DNA of 64,000 nt from Colletes latitarsis (taxonomy: Eukaryota; Arthropoda; Insecta; Hymenoptera; Colletidae). The stretch is from the NCBI RefSeq assembly GCF_051014445.1, contig NC_135136.1, forward strand, positions 16,820,001 through 16,884,000, given 5' to 3'. The notes under the pieces are model-generated. The model made no database searches. It was given only the letters and a program-made list of their open reading frames with translations, and was not told where the DNA came from. A program made the position numbers and the translations under genes. Of the stretch, positions 25,301 to 40,400 are shown piece after piece (the first letter of the stretch is position 1; each line of letters starts with the position of its first letter).

Positions 25301-27647
25301 GAGCCTGACGAGTGCAAATCGTAGACCTATCCCAGACATAACATGCGTTATCCTCTAAAATATTGGTCGGAACCAGGTTTCATGGACTGTTTCAGTGTGA
25401 TACCACATTACCACGTGCTCCAAACCAGAAAAAGCAATGGATCTGGCTAACAAGTATGAGAAATATGCGACAGTATGAGCCTGATGAAGGCAAATCCCAC
25501 ACCTAACCGTGTCCTAACCGGCGTTATCCTATAAAATGTTGAACGAGACCAGGATTAATCGACCGTTTCAGTGTGGTACCACTTTACTACGTGATCCAAA
25601 CCAGAAAAAGCCAGGGATCTGTTCACCAAGTATGTGATATATGCGAAAGTATGAGTCTGATGAGGGCAAATCCCAGGCCTAACCTAGACCTAACATGCGT
25701 TATCCTCTAAAATACTGATCGAAACCAGGTTTCATGGACTGTTTCAGTGTGATACCACATTACCACGTGAACCAAACCAGAAAAAGCAATGGATCTGGCT
25801 AACAAGTATGAGAAATATGCGACAGTATGAGCCTGATGAGAGCAAATCCCTGATCTTATCCAGACCTAACATGCGTTATCCTAAAATATTGATCGAAACC
25901 AGGTTTAATGGACTGCTTCAGTCTGGTACCACGTTACTACGTGATCCAGACTAGTGAAAACCCAGAATCTGGCCATCAAGTTTGAGAAATATGCGAACGT
26001 ACGAGCCTGATGAGAGCAAATCCCAGACCTAACCAAGACCTAACAAGCGTTATCCTCTAAAATATTGATCGAGACCAGGTATAATTGACTGTTTCAGTGT
26101 GGTACTACATCAGTATGTGATCCAATCCAGAAAAAGCAATGTATCTGGCCAACAGGTATGAGAAATATGCGAAAGTATGAGCCTGATGAGTGCAAATCCC
26201 ACACCTAACCTAGACCTAACATGCGTTATCATCTAAAATATTGATCGAAACCAGGTTTAATGGACTGTTTCAGTGTGGTACCTCATTACTACGTGATCCA
26301 GACCAGAAAAAAACCCAGGATCTGGCCAACAAGTATGAGAAATATGCGAAAGTATGAGTCCGATGAGTGCAAATCCCAGGCCTAACCATGACCTAACATG
26401 AGTTACCATCTAAAATATTTATCGAGACCAGGTTTAATGGACTGTTTCAGTGTGGTACCACCTTACTACGTGATCCAAACCAGAAAAAGCCAGGGATCTG
26501 TTCAACAGGTATGTGAAATATGCGAAAGTATGAATCTGATGAGGGCAAATCCCAGGCCTAACCTAGACCTAACATGCGTTATCCTCTAAAATATTGATCA
26601 AAACCAGGTTTAATGGACTGTTTCAGTGTGGTACCACATTACGACGTGATCCAAACCAGAAAAAGCAATGGATCTGGCTAACAAGTATGAGAAATATGCG
26701 ACAGTATGAGCCTGATAAGGGCAAATCCTAGACCTATCCCAGACCTAACATGCGTTATCCTCTAAAATATTTATCAAGACCAGATTTAATTGAATGTTTC
26801 AGTGTGGTACTACATTACTACGTGATCCAAACCAGAAAAACCCAGGATCTGTTCAACAAGCATGAGAAGAATGCGAAGGTATGAGTCTGATGAGGGCAGA
26901 TCCCAGACCTATCCCAGACCTAACATGCGTTATCATCTAAAATATTGATCAAAACCAGGTTTAATGGACTGTTTCAGTGTGGTACCACATTACTACGTGA
27001 TCCTAACCAGAAAAAACCCAGGATCCGTTCAACAAGTATGTGAGGAATGCGAAGGTATGAGCCTGATACGGGCAAATCCTGGACCTAACCCAGACCTAAC
27101 ATGCGTTATCCTCTAAAATGTTGATCGTGTCCAGGTTTAATCGACTGTTTCAGTGTGGTACCACATTACTACCTGATCCAAACCTGAAATAACCCAGGAT
27201 CTGTTCAACAAGTATGTGAAGAATGCGAAAGTATGAGTCTGATGAAGGCAAATCCCAGGCCTAACCTAGACCTAACATGCGTTATCATCTAAAATATTGA
27301 TCGAAACCAGGTTTAATGGACTGTTTCAGTGTGGTACCACATTACTACGTGATCCAGACCAGAAAAAATCCCAGGATCTGGCCAACAAGTATGAGAAATA
27401 TGCGAAAGTATGAGTCCGATGAGTGCAAATCCCAGGCCTAACCAAGACCTAACATGAGTTATCATCTAAAATATTTATCGAGACCAGGTTGAATTGACTG
27501 CTATAGGGCGGTACAACATCACTACGTGATCCAAACCAGTGAAAGCACAGAATCTGGCCAACAAGTTTGAGAAATATGCGAAACTATGAGCCTGATGAGG
27601 GCAAATCCCAGACCTATCCCAGACCTAACATGCGTTATCCTCTAAAA
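22322..27647 (+). repeat. ~5.3-kb block, first copy of a 6,683-bp-spaced duplication
   Basis: It aligns to 29005-34329 at an offset of 6,683 bp, changing to 6,682 bp after one A is lost in a homopolymer near 26310/32993. Only sparse substitutions were seen ('atcgtagacc' against 'atcgcagacc' near 25320/32003; 'aatctgatg' against 'aatctggtg' near 26535/33217). The left edge is at 'agagcaaatccctgatctt'. The right edge is at 'tctaaaa', after which the copies differ (27648 against 34330). Confidence 0.88.
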
Positions 27648-29004
27648 CATTGATCGAAACCAGGTTTAATCGACTGTTTCAGAGTGGTATCACATTACTA
27701 CGTGATCCAAACCAGAAAAAGCCAGGGATCTGTTCAACAAGTATGTGAACAATGCGAAAGTATGTGTCTGATGAGGGCAAATCCTAGCCCTAACCCAGAC
27801 CTAACATGCGTTACCTTCTAAAATATTGATCGAGACCAGGTATAATGGACTGTTTCCGTGTGGTACTACATCAGTATGTGATCCAATCCAGAAAATGCAA
27901 CGTATCTGGCCAACAGGTATGACAAATATACGAAAGTATGAGTCTGTTGAGGGCAAATCCCAGGCCTAACCTAGACCTAACATGCGTTATCATCTAAAAA
28001 ATTTATCGAGACCAGGTTGAATTGACTGTTTCAGGGCGGTACAACATTACTACGTGATCCAAACCAGTGAAAGCACAGAATCTGGCCAACAAGTTTGAGA
28101 AATATGCGAAAATATGAGCCTGATGCGGGCAAATCCCAGACCTATCCCAGACCTAACCTGCGTTATCATCTAAAATATTGATCAAAACCAGGTTTAATGG
28201 ACCGTTTCAGTGTGGTACCACATTACTACGTGATCCAAACCAGAAAAACCCAGGATCTGTTCAACAAGCATGTGAAGAATGCAAAGGTATGAGTCAGATG
28301 AGGGCAGATCCCAGATCTATCCCAGACCTAATATGCGTTATCATCTAAAATATTGCTCAAAACCAGCTTTAATGGGCTTTTTCAGTGAGGTACCACATTA
28401 CTACGTGATCCTAACCAGAAAAAACCCAGGATCCGTTCAACAAGTATGTGAGGAATGCGAAAGTATGAGTCTGATGAGGGAAAATTCCAGGCCTAACCTA
28501 GACCTAACATGCGTTGACCTCTAAAATACTGATCGAAACCAGGTTTCATGGACTGTTTCAGTGGGATACCACATTACCACGTGATCCAGACCAGAAAAAG
28601 CAATGGATCTGGCTAACAAGTATGAGAAATATGCGACAGTATGAGCCTGATGAGGGCAAATCCCACACCTAACCGTGTCCTAACCGGCGATATCCTATAA
28701 AATGTTGAACGAGACCAGGATTAATCGACCGTTTCAGTGTGGTACCACTTTACTACGTGATCCAAACCAGAAAAAGCCAGGGATCTGTTCAACAAGTATG
28801 TGAAATATGCGAAAGTATGAGTCTGATGAGGGCAAATCCCAGGCCTAACCTAGACCTAACATGCGTTATCCTCTAAAATACTGATCGAAACCAGGTTTCA
28901 TGGACTGTTTCAGTGTGATACCACATTACCACGTGATCCAAACCAGAAAAAGCAATGGATCTGGCTAACAAGTATGAGAAATATGCGACAGTATGAGCCT
29001 GATG

Positions 29005-32000
29005 AGAGCAAATCCCTGATCTTATCCAGACCTAACATGCGTTATCCTAAAATATTGATCGAAACCAGGTTTAATGGACTGTTTCAGTGTGGTACCACGT
29101 TACTACGTGATCCAGACCAGTGAAAACCCAGAATCTGGCCATCAAGTTTGAGAAATATGCGAACGTACGAGCCTGATGAGAGCAAACCCCAGACCTAACC
29201 AAGACCTAATATGCGTTATTCCCTAGAATATTGATCGAAACCAGGTTTAATGGACTGTTTCAGTATGGTACCACTTTACTACGTGATCCAGACCAGAGAA
29301 AGCCCTGTATCTGGCCAACAAGTATGAGAAATATGCGAAAGTATGAGCCCGATGCGGGCAAATCCTGGACCTAACCCAGACCTAACATGCGTTATCCTCT
29401 AAAATATTGATCGAGACCAGGTATAATTGACTGTTTCAGTGTGGTACTACATCAGTATGTGATCCAATCCAGAAAAAGCAACGTATCTGGCCAACAGGTA
29501 TGAGAAATATGCGAAAGTATGAGCCTGATGAGTGCAAATCCCACACCTAACCGAGTCCTAACCGGCGTTATCGTCTAAAATGTTGATCGTGTCCAGGTTT
29601 AATCGACTGTTTCAGTGTGGTACCACATTACTACCTGATCCAAACCAGAAATAACCCAGGATCTGTTCAACATGTATGTGAAGAATGCGAAAGCATGAGT
29701 CTGATGAGGGCAAATCCCAGGCCTAACCTAGACCTAACATGCGTTATCATCTAAAATATTGATGGAAACCAGGTTTAATGGACTGTTTCAGTGTAGTACC
29801 ACATTACTACGTTATCCAGATCAGAAAAAACCCAGGATCTGGCCAACAAGTATGAGAAATATGCGAAAGTATGAGTCCGATGAGTGCAAATCCCAGGCCT
29901 AACCATGACCTAACATGAGTTATCATCTAAAATATTTATCGAGACCAGGTTGAATTGACTGTTATAGGGCGGTACAACATCACTACGTGATCCAAACCAG
30001 TGAAAGCACAGAATCTGGCCAACAAGTTTGAGAAATATGCGAAACTATGAGCCTGATGAGGGCAAATCCCAGACCTATCCCAGACCTAACATGCGTTATC
30101 CTCTAAAATATTTATGAAGACCAGGTTTAATTGAATGTTTCAGTGTGGTACCACATTACTACGTGATCCAAACCAGAAAAACCCAGGATCTGTTCAACAA
30201 GCATGTGAAGAATGCGAAGGTATGAGTCTGATGAGGGCAGATCCCAGACCTATCCCAGACCTAACATGCGTTATCATCTAAAATATTGATCAAAACCAGG
30301 TTTAATGGACTGTTTCAGTGTGGTACCACCTTACTACGTGATCCAAACCAGAAAAAGCCAGGGATCTGTTCAACAGGTATGTGAAATATGCGAAAGTATG
30401 AGTCTGATGAGGGCAAATCCCAGGCCTAACCTAGACCTAACATGCGTTATCATCTAAAATATTGATCGAAACCAGGTTTAATGGACTGTTTCAGTGTGAT
30501 ACCACATTACCACGTGATCCAAACAAGAAAAAGCAATGGATCTGGCTAACACGTATGAGAAATATGCGACAGTATGAGCCTGATGAGGGCAAATCCCTCA
30601 CCTATCCGTGTCCTACCCGGCGTTATCCTATAAAATGTTGATCGAGACCAGGAGTAATCGACTGTTTCAGTGTGGTACCACTTTAGAACGTGATCCAAAC
30701 CAGAAAAAGCCAGGGATCTTTACAACAAGTATGTGAAAAATGCGAACGTATGAGCCTGACGAGGGCAAATCCCAGACCTTTCCCAGACATAACATGCGTT
30801 ATCCTCTAAAATATTGGTCGAAACCAGGTTTCATGGACTGTTTCAGTGTGATACCACATTACCACGTGATCCAAACCAGAGAAAGCAATGGATCTGGCTA
30901 ACAAGTATGAGAAATATGCGACAGTATGAGCCTCATGAGGCCAAATCCCACACCTATCCGTGTCCTAACCGGCGTTATCCTATAAAATGTTGATCCAGAC
31001 CAGGATTAATCGACTGTTTCAGTGTGGTACCACTATACTACGTGATCCAAACCAGAAAAAGCCAGGGATCTGTTCAACAAGTATGTAAAATATGCGATAG
31101 TATGAGTCTGATGAGGGCAAATCCCAGGCCAAACCTAGACCTAACATGCGTTATCCTCTAAAATACTGATCGAAACCAGGTTTCATGGACTGTTTCAGTG
31201 TGATACCACATTACCACGTGATCCAAATCAGAAAAAGCAATGGATCTGGCTAACAGGTATGAGAAATATGCGACAGTATGAGCCTGATGAGAGCAAATCC
31301 TAGACCGAACCCAGACCTAACATGCGTTGTCCTCTAAAATATTGATCGAAACCAGGTTTCATGGACTGTTTCAGTGTGATACCACATTACCACGTGATGC
31401 AAACCAGAAAAAGCAATGGATCTGGCTAACGAGTATGAGAAATATGCGACAGTATGAGCCTGATGAGAGCAAATCCCAGATCTTATCCAGACCTAACATG
31501 CGTTATCCTCAAAAATATTGATCGAAACCAGGTTTCATGGACTGTTTCAGTGTGGTACCACGTTACTACGTGATCCAGACCAGTGAAAGCCCAGAATCTG
31601 GCCATCAAGTTTGTGAAATATGCGAAAGTACGTGCCTGACGAGGGCAAATCGCAGACCTATCCCAGACATAACATGCGTTATCCTCTAAAATATTGGTCG
31701 GAACCAGGTTTCATGGACTGTTTCAGTGTGATACCACATTACCACGTGCTCCAAACCAGAAAAAGCAATGGATCTGGCTAACAAGTATGAGAAATATGCG
31801 ACAGTATGAGCCTGATGAAGGCAAATCCCACACCTAACCGTGTCCTAACCGGCGTTATCCTGTAAAATGTTGAACGAGACCAGGATTAATCGACTGTTTC
31901 AGTGTGGTACCACATTACTACCTGATCCAAACCAGAAGTAACCCAGGATCTGTTCAACAAGTATGTGAAGAATGCGAAAGTACGAGCCTGACGAGTGCAA

Positions 32001-34329
32001 ATCGCAGACCTATCCCAGACATAACATGCGTTATCCTCTAAAATATTGGTCGGAACCAGGTTTCATGGACTGTTTCAGTGTGATACCACATTACCACGTG
32101 CTCCAAACCAGAAAAAGCAATGGATCTGGCTAACAAGTATGAGAAATATGCGACAGTATGAGCCTGATGAAGGCAAATCCCACACCTAACCGTGTCCTAA
32201 CCGGCGTTATCCTATAAAATGTTGAACGAGACCAGGATTAATCGACCGTTTCAGTGTGGTACCACTTTACTACGTGATCCAAACCAGAAAAAGCCAGGGA
32301 TCTGTTCACCAAGTATGTGATATATGCGAAAGTATGAGTCTGATGAGGGCAAATCCCAGGCCTAACCTAGACCTAACATGCGTTATCCTCTAAAATACTG
32401 ATCGAAACCAGGTTTCATGGACTGTTTCAGTGTGATACCACATTACCACGTGAACCAAACCAGAAAAAGCAATGGATCTGGCTAACAAGTATGAGAAATA
32501 TGCGACAGGATGAGCCTGATGAGAGCAAATCCCTGATCTTATCCAGACCTAACATGCGTTATCCTAAAATATTGATCGAAACCAGGTTTAATGGACTGCT
32601 TCAGTCTGGTACCACGTTACTACGTGATCCAGACTAGTGAAAACCCAGAATCTGGCCATCAAGTTTGAGAAATATGCGAACGTACGAGCCTGATGAGAGC
32701 AAATCCCAGACCTAACCAAGACCTAACAAGCGTTATCCTCTAAAATATTGATCGAGACCAGGTATAATTGACTGTTTCAGTGTGGTACTACATCAGTATG
32801 TGATCCAATCCAGAAAAAGCAATGTATCTGGCCAACAGGTATGAGAAATATGCGAAAGTATGAGCCTGATGAGTGCAAATCCCACACCTAACCTAGACCT
32901 AACATGCGTTATCATCTAAAATATTGATCGAAACCAGGTTTAATGGACTGTTTCAGTGTGGTACCTCATTACTACGTGATCCAGACCAGAAAAAACCCAC
33001 GATCTGGCCAACAAGTATGAGAAATATGCGAAAGTATGAGTCCGATGAGTGCAAATCCCAGGCCTAACCATGACCTAACATGAGTTACCATCTAAAATAT
33101 TTATCGAGACCAGGTTTAATGGACTGTTTCAGTGTGGTACCACCTTACTACGTGATCCAAACCAGAAAAAGCCAGGGATCTGTTCAACAGGTATGTGAAA
33201 TATGCGAAAGTATGAATCTGGTGAGGGCAAATCCCAGGCCTAACCTAGACCTAACATGCGTTATCCTCTAAAATATTGATCAAAACCAGGTTTAATGGAC
33301 TGTTTCAGTGTGGTACCACATTACGACGTGATCCAAACCAGAAAAAGCAATGGATCTGGCTAACAAGTATGAGAAATATGCGACAGTATGAGCCTGATAA
33401 GGGCAAATCCTAGACCTATCCCAGACCTAACATGCGTTATCCTCTAAAATATTTATCAAGACCAGATTTAATTGAATGTTTCAGTGTGGTACTACATTAC
33501 TACGTGATCCAAACCAGAAAAACCCAGGATCTGTTCAACAAGCATGAGAAGAATGCGAAGGTATGAGTCTGATGAGGGCAGATCCCAGACCTATCCCAGA
33601 CCTAACATGCGTTATCATCTAAAATATTGATCAAAACCAGGTTTAATGGACTGTTTCAGTGTGGTACCACATTACTACGTGATCCTAACCAGAAAAAACC
33701 CAGGATCCGTTCAACAAGTATGTGAGGAATGCGAAGGTATGAGCCTGATACGGGCAAATCCTGGACCTAACCCAGACCTAACATGCGTTATCCTCTAAAA
33801 TGTTGATCGTGTCCAGGTTTAATCGACTGTTTCAGTGTGGTACCACATTACTACCTGATCCAAACCTGAAATAACCCAGGATCTGTTCAACAAGTATGTG
33901 AAGAATGCGAAAGTATGAGTCTGATGAAGGCAAATCCCAGGCCTAACCTAGACCTAACATGCGTTATCATCTAAAATATTGATCGAAACCAGGTTTAATG
34001 GACTGTTTCAGTGTGGTACCACATTACTACGTGATCCAGACCAGAAAAAAACCCAGGATCTGGCCAACAAGTATGAGAAATATGCGCAAGTATGAGTCCG
34101 ATGAGTGCAAATACCAGGCCTAACCAAGACCTAACATGAGTTATCATCTAAAATATTTATCGAGACCAGGTTGAATTGACTGCTATAGGGCGGTACAACA
34201 TCACTACGTGATCCAAACCAGTGAAAGCACAGAATCTGGCCAACAAGTTTGAGAAATATGCGAAACTATGAGCCTGATGGGGGCAAATCCCAGACCTATC
34301 CCAGACCTAACATGCGTTATCCTCTAAAA
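29005..34329 (+). repeat. ~5.3-kb block, second copy of a 6,683-bp-spaced duplication
   Basis: Near-identical partner of 22322-27647. The intervening 27648-29004 is not repeated after this copy. The original tandem duplication was therefore truncated by a later exchange, or the duplicated segment was shorter than the spacing. Confidence 0.88.
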
Positions 34330-34988
34330 TATTTATCAAGACCAGGTTTAATTAAATATTTCAGTGTGGTACCACATTACTACGTGATCCAAACCAGAAA
34401 AACCCAGGATCTGTTTCCACAAGCATGTGAAGAATGCGAAGGTATGAGTCTGATGAGGGCAGATCCCAGACCTATCCCAGACCTAACATGCGTTATCATC
34501 TAAAATATTGATCAAAACCAGGTTTAATGGACTGTTTCAGTGTGGTACCACATTACTACGTGATCCTAACCAGAAAAAACCCAGGATCCGTTCAACAAGT
34601 ATGTGAGGAATGCGAAAGTATGAGTCTGATGAGGGAAAATCCGACACCTATCCGTGTCCTAACCGGCGTTATCCTATAGAACGTTGATCGAGACCAGGAT
34701 TAATCGACCGTTTCAGTGTGGTACCACTTTACTACGTGATCCAAACCAGAAAAAGCCAGGGATCTGTTCAACAAGTATGTGATATATGCGAAAGTATGAG
34801 TCTGATGAGGGCAAATCCCAGGCCTAACCTAGACCTAACATGCGTTATCCTCTAAAATACTGATCGAAACCAGGTTCCATGGACTGTTTCAGTGTGATAC
34901 CACATTACCACGTGAACCAAACCAGAAAAAGCAATGGATCTGGCTAACAAGTATGAGAAATATGCGACAGTATGAGCCTGATGAGAGC

Positions 34989-36219
34989 AAATCCCTGATC
35001 TTATCCAGACCTAACATGCGTTATCCTAAAATATTGATCGAAACCAGGTTTAATGGACTCCTTCAGTCTGGTACCACGTTACTACGTGATCCAGACTAGT
35101 GAAAACCCAGAATCTGGCCATCAAGTTTGAGAAATATGCGAACGTACGAGCCTGATGAGAGCAAATCCCAGACCTAACCAAGACCTAACAAGCGTTATCC
35201 TCTAAAATATTGATCGAGACCAGGTATAATTGACTGTTTCAGTGTGGTACTACATCAGTATGTGATCCAATCCAGAAAAAGCAATGTATCTGGCCAACAG
35301 GTATGAGAAATATGCGAAAGTATGAGCCTGATGAGTGCAAATCCCACACCTAACCTAGACCTAACATGCGTTATCATCTAAAATATTGATCGAAACCAGG
35401 TTTAATGGACTGTTTCAGTGTGGTACCTCATTACTACGTGATCCAGACCAGAAAAAAACCCAGGATCTGGCCAACAAGTATGAGAAATATGCGAAAGTAT
35501 GAGTCCGATGAGTGCAAATCCCAGGCCTAACCATGACCTAACATGAGTTGCCATCTAAAATATTTATCGAGACCAGGTTTAATGGACTGTTTCAGTGTGG
35601 TACCACCTTACTACGTGATCCAAACCAGAAAAAGCCAGGGATCTGTTCAACAGGTATGTGAAATATGCGAAAGTATGAATCTGATGAGGGCAAATCCCAG
35701 GCCTAACCTAGACCTAACATGCGTTATCCTCTAAAATATTGATCGAATCCAGGTTTCATGGACTGTTTCAGTGTGATACCACATTACCACGTGATCCAAA
35801 CCAGAAAAAGCAATGGATCTGGCTAACAAGTATGAGAAATATGCGACAGTATGAGCCTGATGAGGGCAAATCCCACACCTATCCGTGTCCTACCCGGCGT
35901 TATCCTATAAAATGTTGATCGAGACCATGATTAATCGACTGTTTCAGTGTGGTACCACTTTAGAACGTGATCCAAACCAGAAAAAGCCAGGGATCTTTAC
36001 AACAAGTATGTGAATAATGCGAACGTATGAGCCTGACGAGGGCAAATCCCAGACCTTTCCCAGACATAGCATGCGTTATCCTCTAAAATATTGGTCGAAA
36101 CCAGGTTTCATGGACTGTTTCAGTGTGATACCACATTACCACGTGATCCAAACCAGAGAAAGCAATGGATCTGGCTAGCAAGTATGAGAAATATGCGACA
36201 GTATGAGCCTGATGAGGCC
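34989..36219 (+). repeat. 1,231-bp tandem duplication, first copy (seven monomers)
   Basis: Positions x and x+1231 match from 'aaatccctgatcttatcc' onward (34989 against 36220), including the private 'actccttcagtctgg' monomer. 1,231 is seven monomers minus one base. No mismatch was noticed by eye. Confidence 0.87.
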
Positions 36220-37450
36220 AAATCCCTGATCTTATCCAGACCTAACATGCGTTATCCTAAAATATTGATCGAAACCAGGTTTAATGGACTCCTTCAGTCT
36301 GGTACCACGTTACTACGTGATCCAGACTAGTGAAAACCCAGAATCTGGCCATCAAGTTTGAGAAATATGCGAACGTACGAGCCTGATGAGAGCAAATCCC
36401 AGACCTAACCAAGACCTAACAAGCGTTATCCTCTAAAATATTGATCGAGACCAGGTATAATTGACTGTTTCAGTGTGGTACTACATCAGTATGTGATCCA
36501 ATCCAGAAAAAGCAATGTATCTGGCCAACAGGTATGAGAAATATGCGAAAGTATGAGCCTGATGAGTGCAAATCCCACACCTAACCTAGACCTAACATGC
36601 GTTATCATCTAAAATATTGATCGAAACCAGGTTTAATGGACTGTTTCAGTGTGGTACCTCATTACTACGTGATCCAGACCAGAAAAAAACCCAGGATCTG
36701 GCCAACAAGTATGAGAAATATGCGAAAGTATGAGTCCGATGAGTGCAAATCCCAGGCCTAACCATGACCTAACATGAGTTGCCATCTAAAATATTTATCG
36801 AGACCAGGTTTAATGGACTGTTTCAGTGTGGTACCACCTTACTACGTGATCCAAACCAGAAAAAGCCAGGGATCTGTTCAACAGGTATGTGAAATATGCG
36901 AAAGTATGAATCTGATGAGGGCAAATCCCAGGCCTAACCTAGACCTAACATGCGTTATCCTCTAAAATATTGATCGAATCCAGGTTTCATGGACTGTTTC
37001 AGTGTGATACCACATTACCACGTGATCCAAACCAGAAAAAGCAATGGATCTGGCTAACAAGTATGAGAAATATGCGACAGTATGAGCCTGATGAGGGCAA
37101 ATCCCACACCTATCCGTGTCCTACCCGGCGTTATCCTATAAAATGTTGATCGAGACCATGATTAATCGACTGTTTCAGTGTGGTACCACTTTAGAACGTG
37201 ATCCAAACCAGAAAAAGCCAGGGATCTTTACAACAAGTATGTGAATAATGCGAACGTATGAGCCTGACGAGGGCAAATCCCAGACCTTTCCCAGACATAG
37301 CATGCGTTATCCTCTAAAATATTGGTCGAAACCAGGTTTCATGGACTGTTTCAGTGTGATACCACATTACCACGTGATCCAAACCAGAGAAAGCAATGGA
37401 TCTGGCTAGCAAGTATGAGAAATATGCGACAGTATGAGCCTGATGAGGCC
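36220..37450 (+). repeat. 1,231-bp tandem duplication, second copy
   Basis: Direct partner of the preceding unit. The junction is visible as 'gatgaggccaaatccctgat', which joins the end of one unit to the start of the next. At the far end the sequence reads 'gatgaggccaaatcccacac' instead. Confidence 0.87.
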
Positions 37451-40400
37451 AAATCCCACACCTATCCGTGCCCTAACCGGCGTTATCCTATAAAATGTTG
37501 ATCGAGACCAGGATTAATCGACTGTTTCAGTGTGGTACCACTATACTACGTGATCCAAACCAGAAAAAGCCAGGGATCTGTTCAACAAGTATGTAAAATA
37601 TGCGATAGTATGAGCCTGATGAGGGCAAATCCCAGGCCTAACCTAGACCTAACATGCGTTATCCTCTAAAATACTGATCGAAACCAGGTTTCATGGACTG
37701 TTTCAGTGTGATACCACATTACCACGTGCTCCAAACCAGAAAAAGCAATGGATCTGGCTAACAAGTATGAGAAATATGCGACAGTATGAGCCTGATGAGG
37801 GCAAATCCCACACCGAACCGTGTCCTAACCGGCGTTATCATGTAAAATGTTGAACGAGACCAGGATTAATCGACTGTTTCAGTGTGGTACCACTTTGCTA
37901 CGTGAGCCAAACCAGAAAAAGCCAGGGATCTGTACAACAAGTATGTGAAAAATGCGAACGTATGAGCCTGACGAGGGCAAATCCCAGACCTATCCCAGAC
38001 ATAACATGCGTTGTCCTCTAAAATATTGGTCGAGACCAGGTTTCATGGACTGTTTCAGTGTGATACCACATTACCACGTGATCCAAACCAGAAAAAGCAA
38101 TGGATCTGGCTAACAAGTATGAGAAATATGCGACAGTATGAGCCTGATGAGGGCAAATCCCACACCTAACCGTGTCCTAACCGGCGTTATCCTATAAAAT
38201 GGTGAACGAAACCAGGATTAATCGACTGTTTCAGTGTGGTACCACTTTACTACGTGATCCAAACCAGAAAAAGCAAGGGATCTGCTCAACAAGTATGTGA
38301 AATATGCGAAGGTATGAGTCTGATGGGGGCAGATCCCAGACCTATCCCAGACCTGACATGCGTTATCATCTAAAATATTGATCAAAACCAGGTTTAATGG
38401 ACTGTTTCAGTGTGGTACCACATTACGACGTGATCCAAACCAGAAAAAGCAATGGATCTGGCTAACAAGTATGAGAAATATGCGACCGTATGAGCCTGAT
38501 AAGGGCAAATCCTAGACCTAACCCAGACCTAACTTGCGTTATCCTCTAAAATATTTATCAAGACCAGATTTAATTGAATGTTTCAGTGTGGTACTACATT
38601 ACTACGTGATCCAAACCAGAAAAACCCAGGATCTGTTCAACAAGCATGAGAAGAATGCGAAGGTATGAGTCTGATGAGGGCAGATCCCAGACCTATCCCA
38701 GACCTAACATGCGTTATCATCTAAAATATTGATCAAAACCAGGTTTAATGGACTGTTTCAGTGTGGTACCACATTACTACGTGATCCTAACCAGAAAAAA
38801 CCCAGGATCCGTTCAACAAGTATGTGAGGAATGCGAAGGTATGAGCCTGATGCGGGCAAATCCTGGACCTAACCCAGACCTAACATGCGTTATCCTCTAA
38901 AATGTTGATCGTGTCCAGGTTTAATCGACTGTTTCAGTGTGGTACCACATTACTACCTGATCCAAACCTGAAATAACCCAGGATCTGTTCAACAAGTATG
39001 TGAAGAATGCGAAAGTATGAGTCTGATGAAGGCAAATCCCAGGCCTAACCTAGACCTAACATGCGTTATCATCTAAAATATTGATCGAAACCAGGTTTAA
39101 TGGACTGTTTCAGTGTGGTACCACATTACTACGTGATCCAGACCAGAAAAAAACCCAGGATCTGGCCAACAAGTATGAGAAATATGCGAAAGTATGAGTC
39201 CGATGAGTGCAAATCCCAGGCCTAACCAAGACCTAACATGAGTTATCATCTAAAATATTTATCGAGACCAGGTTGAATTGACTGCTATAGGGCGGTACAA
39301 CATCACTACGTGATCCAAACCAGTGAAAGCACAGAATCTGGCCAACAAGTTTGAGAAATATGCGAAACTATGAGCCTGATGAGGGCAAATCCCAGACCTA
39401 TCCCAGACCTAACATGCGTTATCCTCTAAAATATTTATCAAGACCAGGTTTAATTAAATGTTTCAGTGTGGTACCACATTACTACGTGATCCAAACCAGA
39501 AAAACCCAGGATCTGTTTCCACAAGCATGTGAAGAATGCGAAGGTATGAGTCTGATGAGGGCAGATCCCAGACCTATCCCAGACCTAACATGCGTTATCA
39601 TCTAAAATATTGATCAAAACCAGGTTTAATGGACTGTTTCAGTGTGGTACCACATTACTACGTGATCCTAACCAGAAAAAACCCAGGATCCGTTCAACAA
39701 GTATGTGAGGAATGCGAAAGTATGAGTCTGATGAGGGAAAATCCGACACCTATCCGTGTCCTAACCGGCGTTATCCTATAGAACGTTGATCGAGACCAGG
39801 ATTAATCGACTGTTTCAGTGTGGTGCCACTATACTACGTGATCCAAACCAGAAAAAGCCAGGGATCTGTTCAACAAGTATGTAAAATATGCGATAGTATG
39901 AGTCTGATGAGGGCAAATCCCAGGCCTGACCTAGACCTAACATGCGTTATCATCTAAAATATTTATCGAGACCAGGTTGAATTGACTGTTTCAGTGTGGT
40001 ACCACATTACTACGTGATCCAAACCAGAAAAAGCCAGGGATCTGTTCAACAAGTATGTAAAATATGCGATAGTATGAGTCTGACAAGGGCAAATCCCAGG
40101 CCTAACCTAGACCTAACATGCGTTATCCTCTAAAATACTGATCGAAACCAGGTTTCATGGACTGTTTCAGTGTGATACCACATTACCACATGATCCAAAT
40201 CAGAAAAAGCAATGGATCTGGCTAACAAGTATGAGAAATATGCGACAGTATGAGCCTGATGAGAGCAAATCCCAGATCTTATCCAGACCTAACATGCGTT
40301 ATCCTCAAAAATATTGATCGAAACCAGGTTTAATGGACTGTTTCAGTGTGGTACCACGTTACTACGTGATCCAGACCAGTGAAAGCCCAGAATCTGGCCA

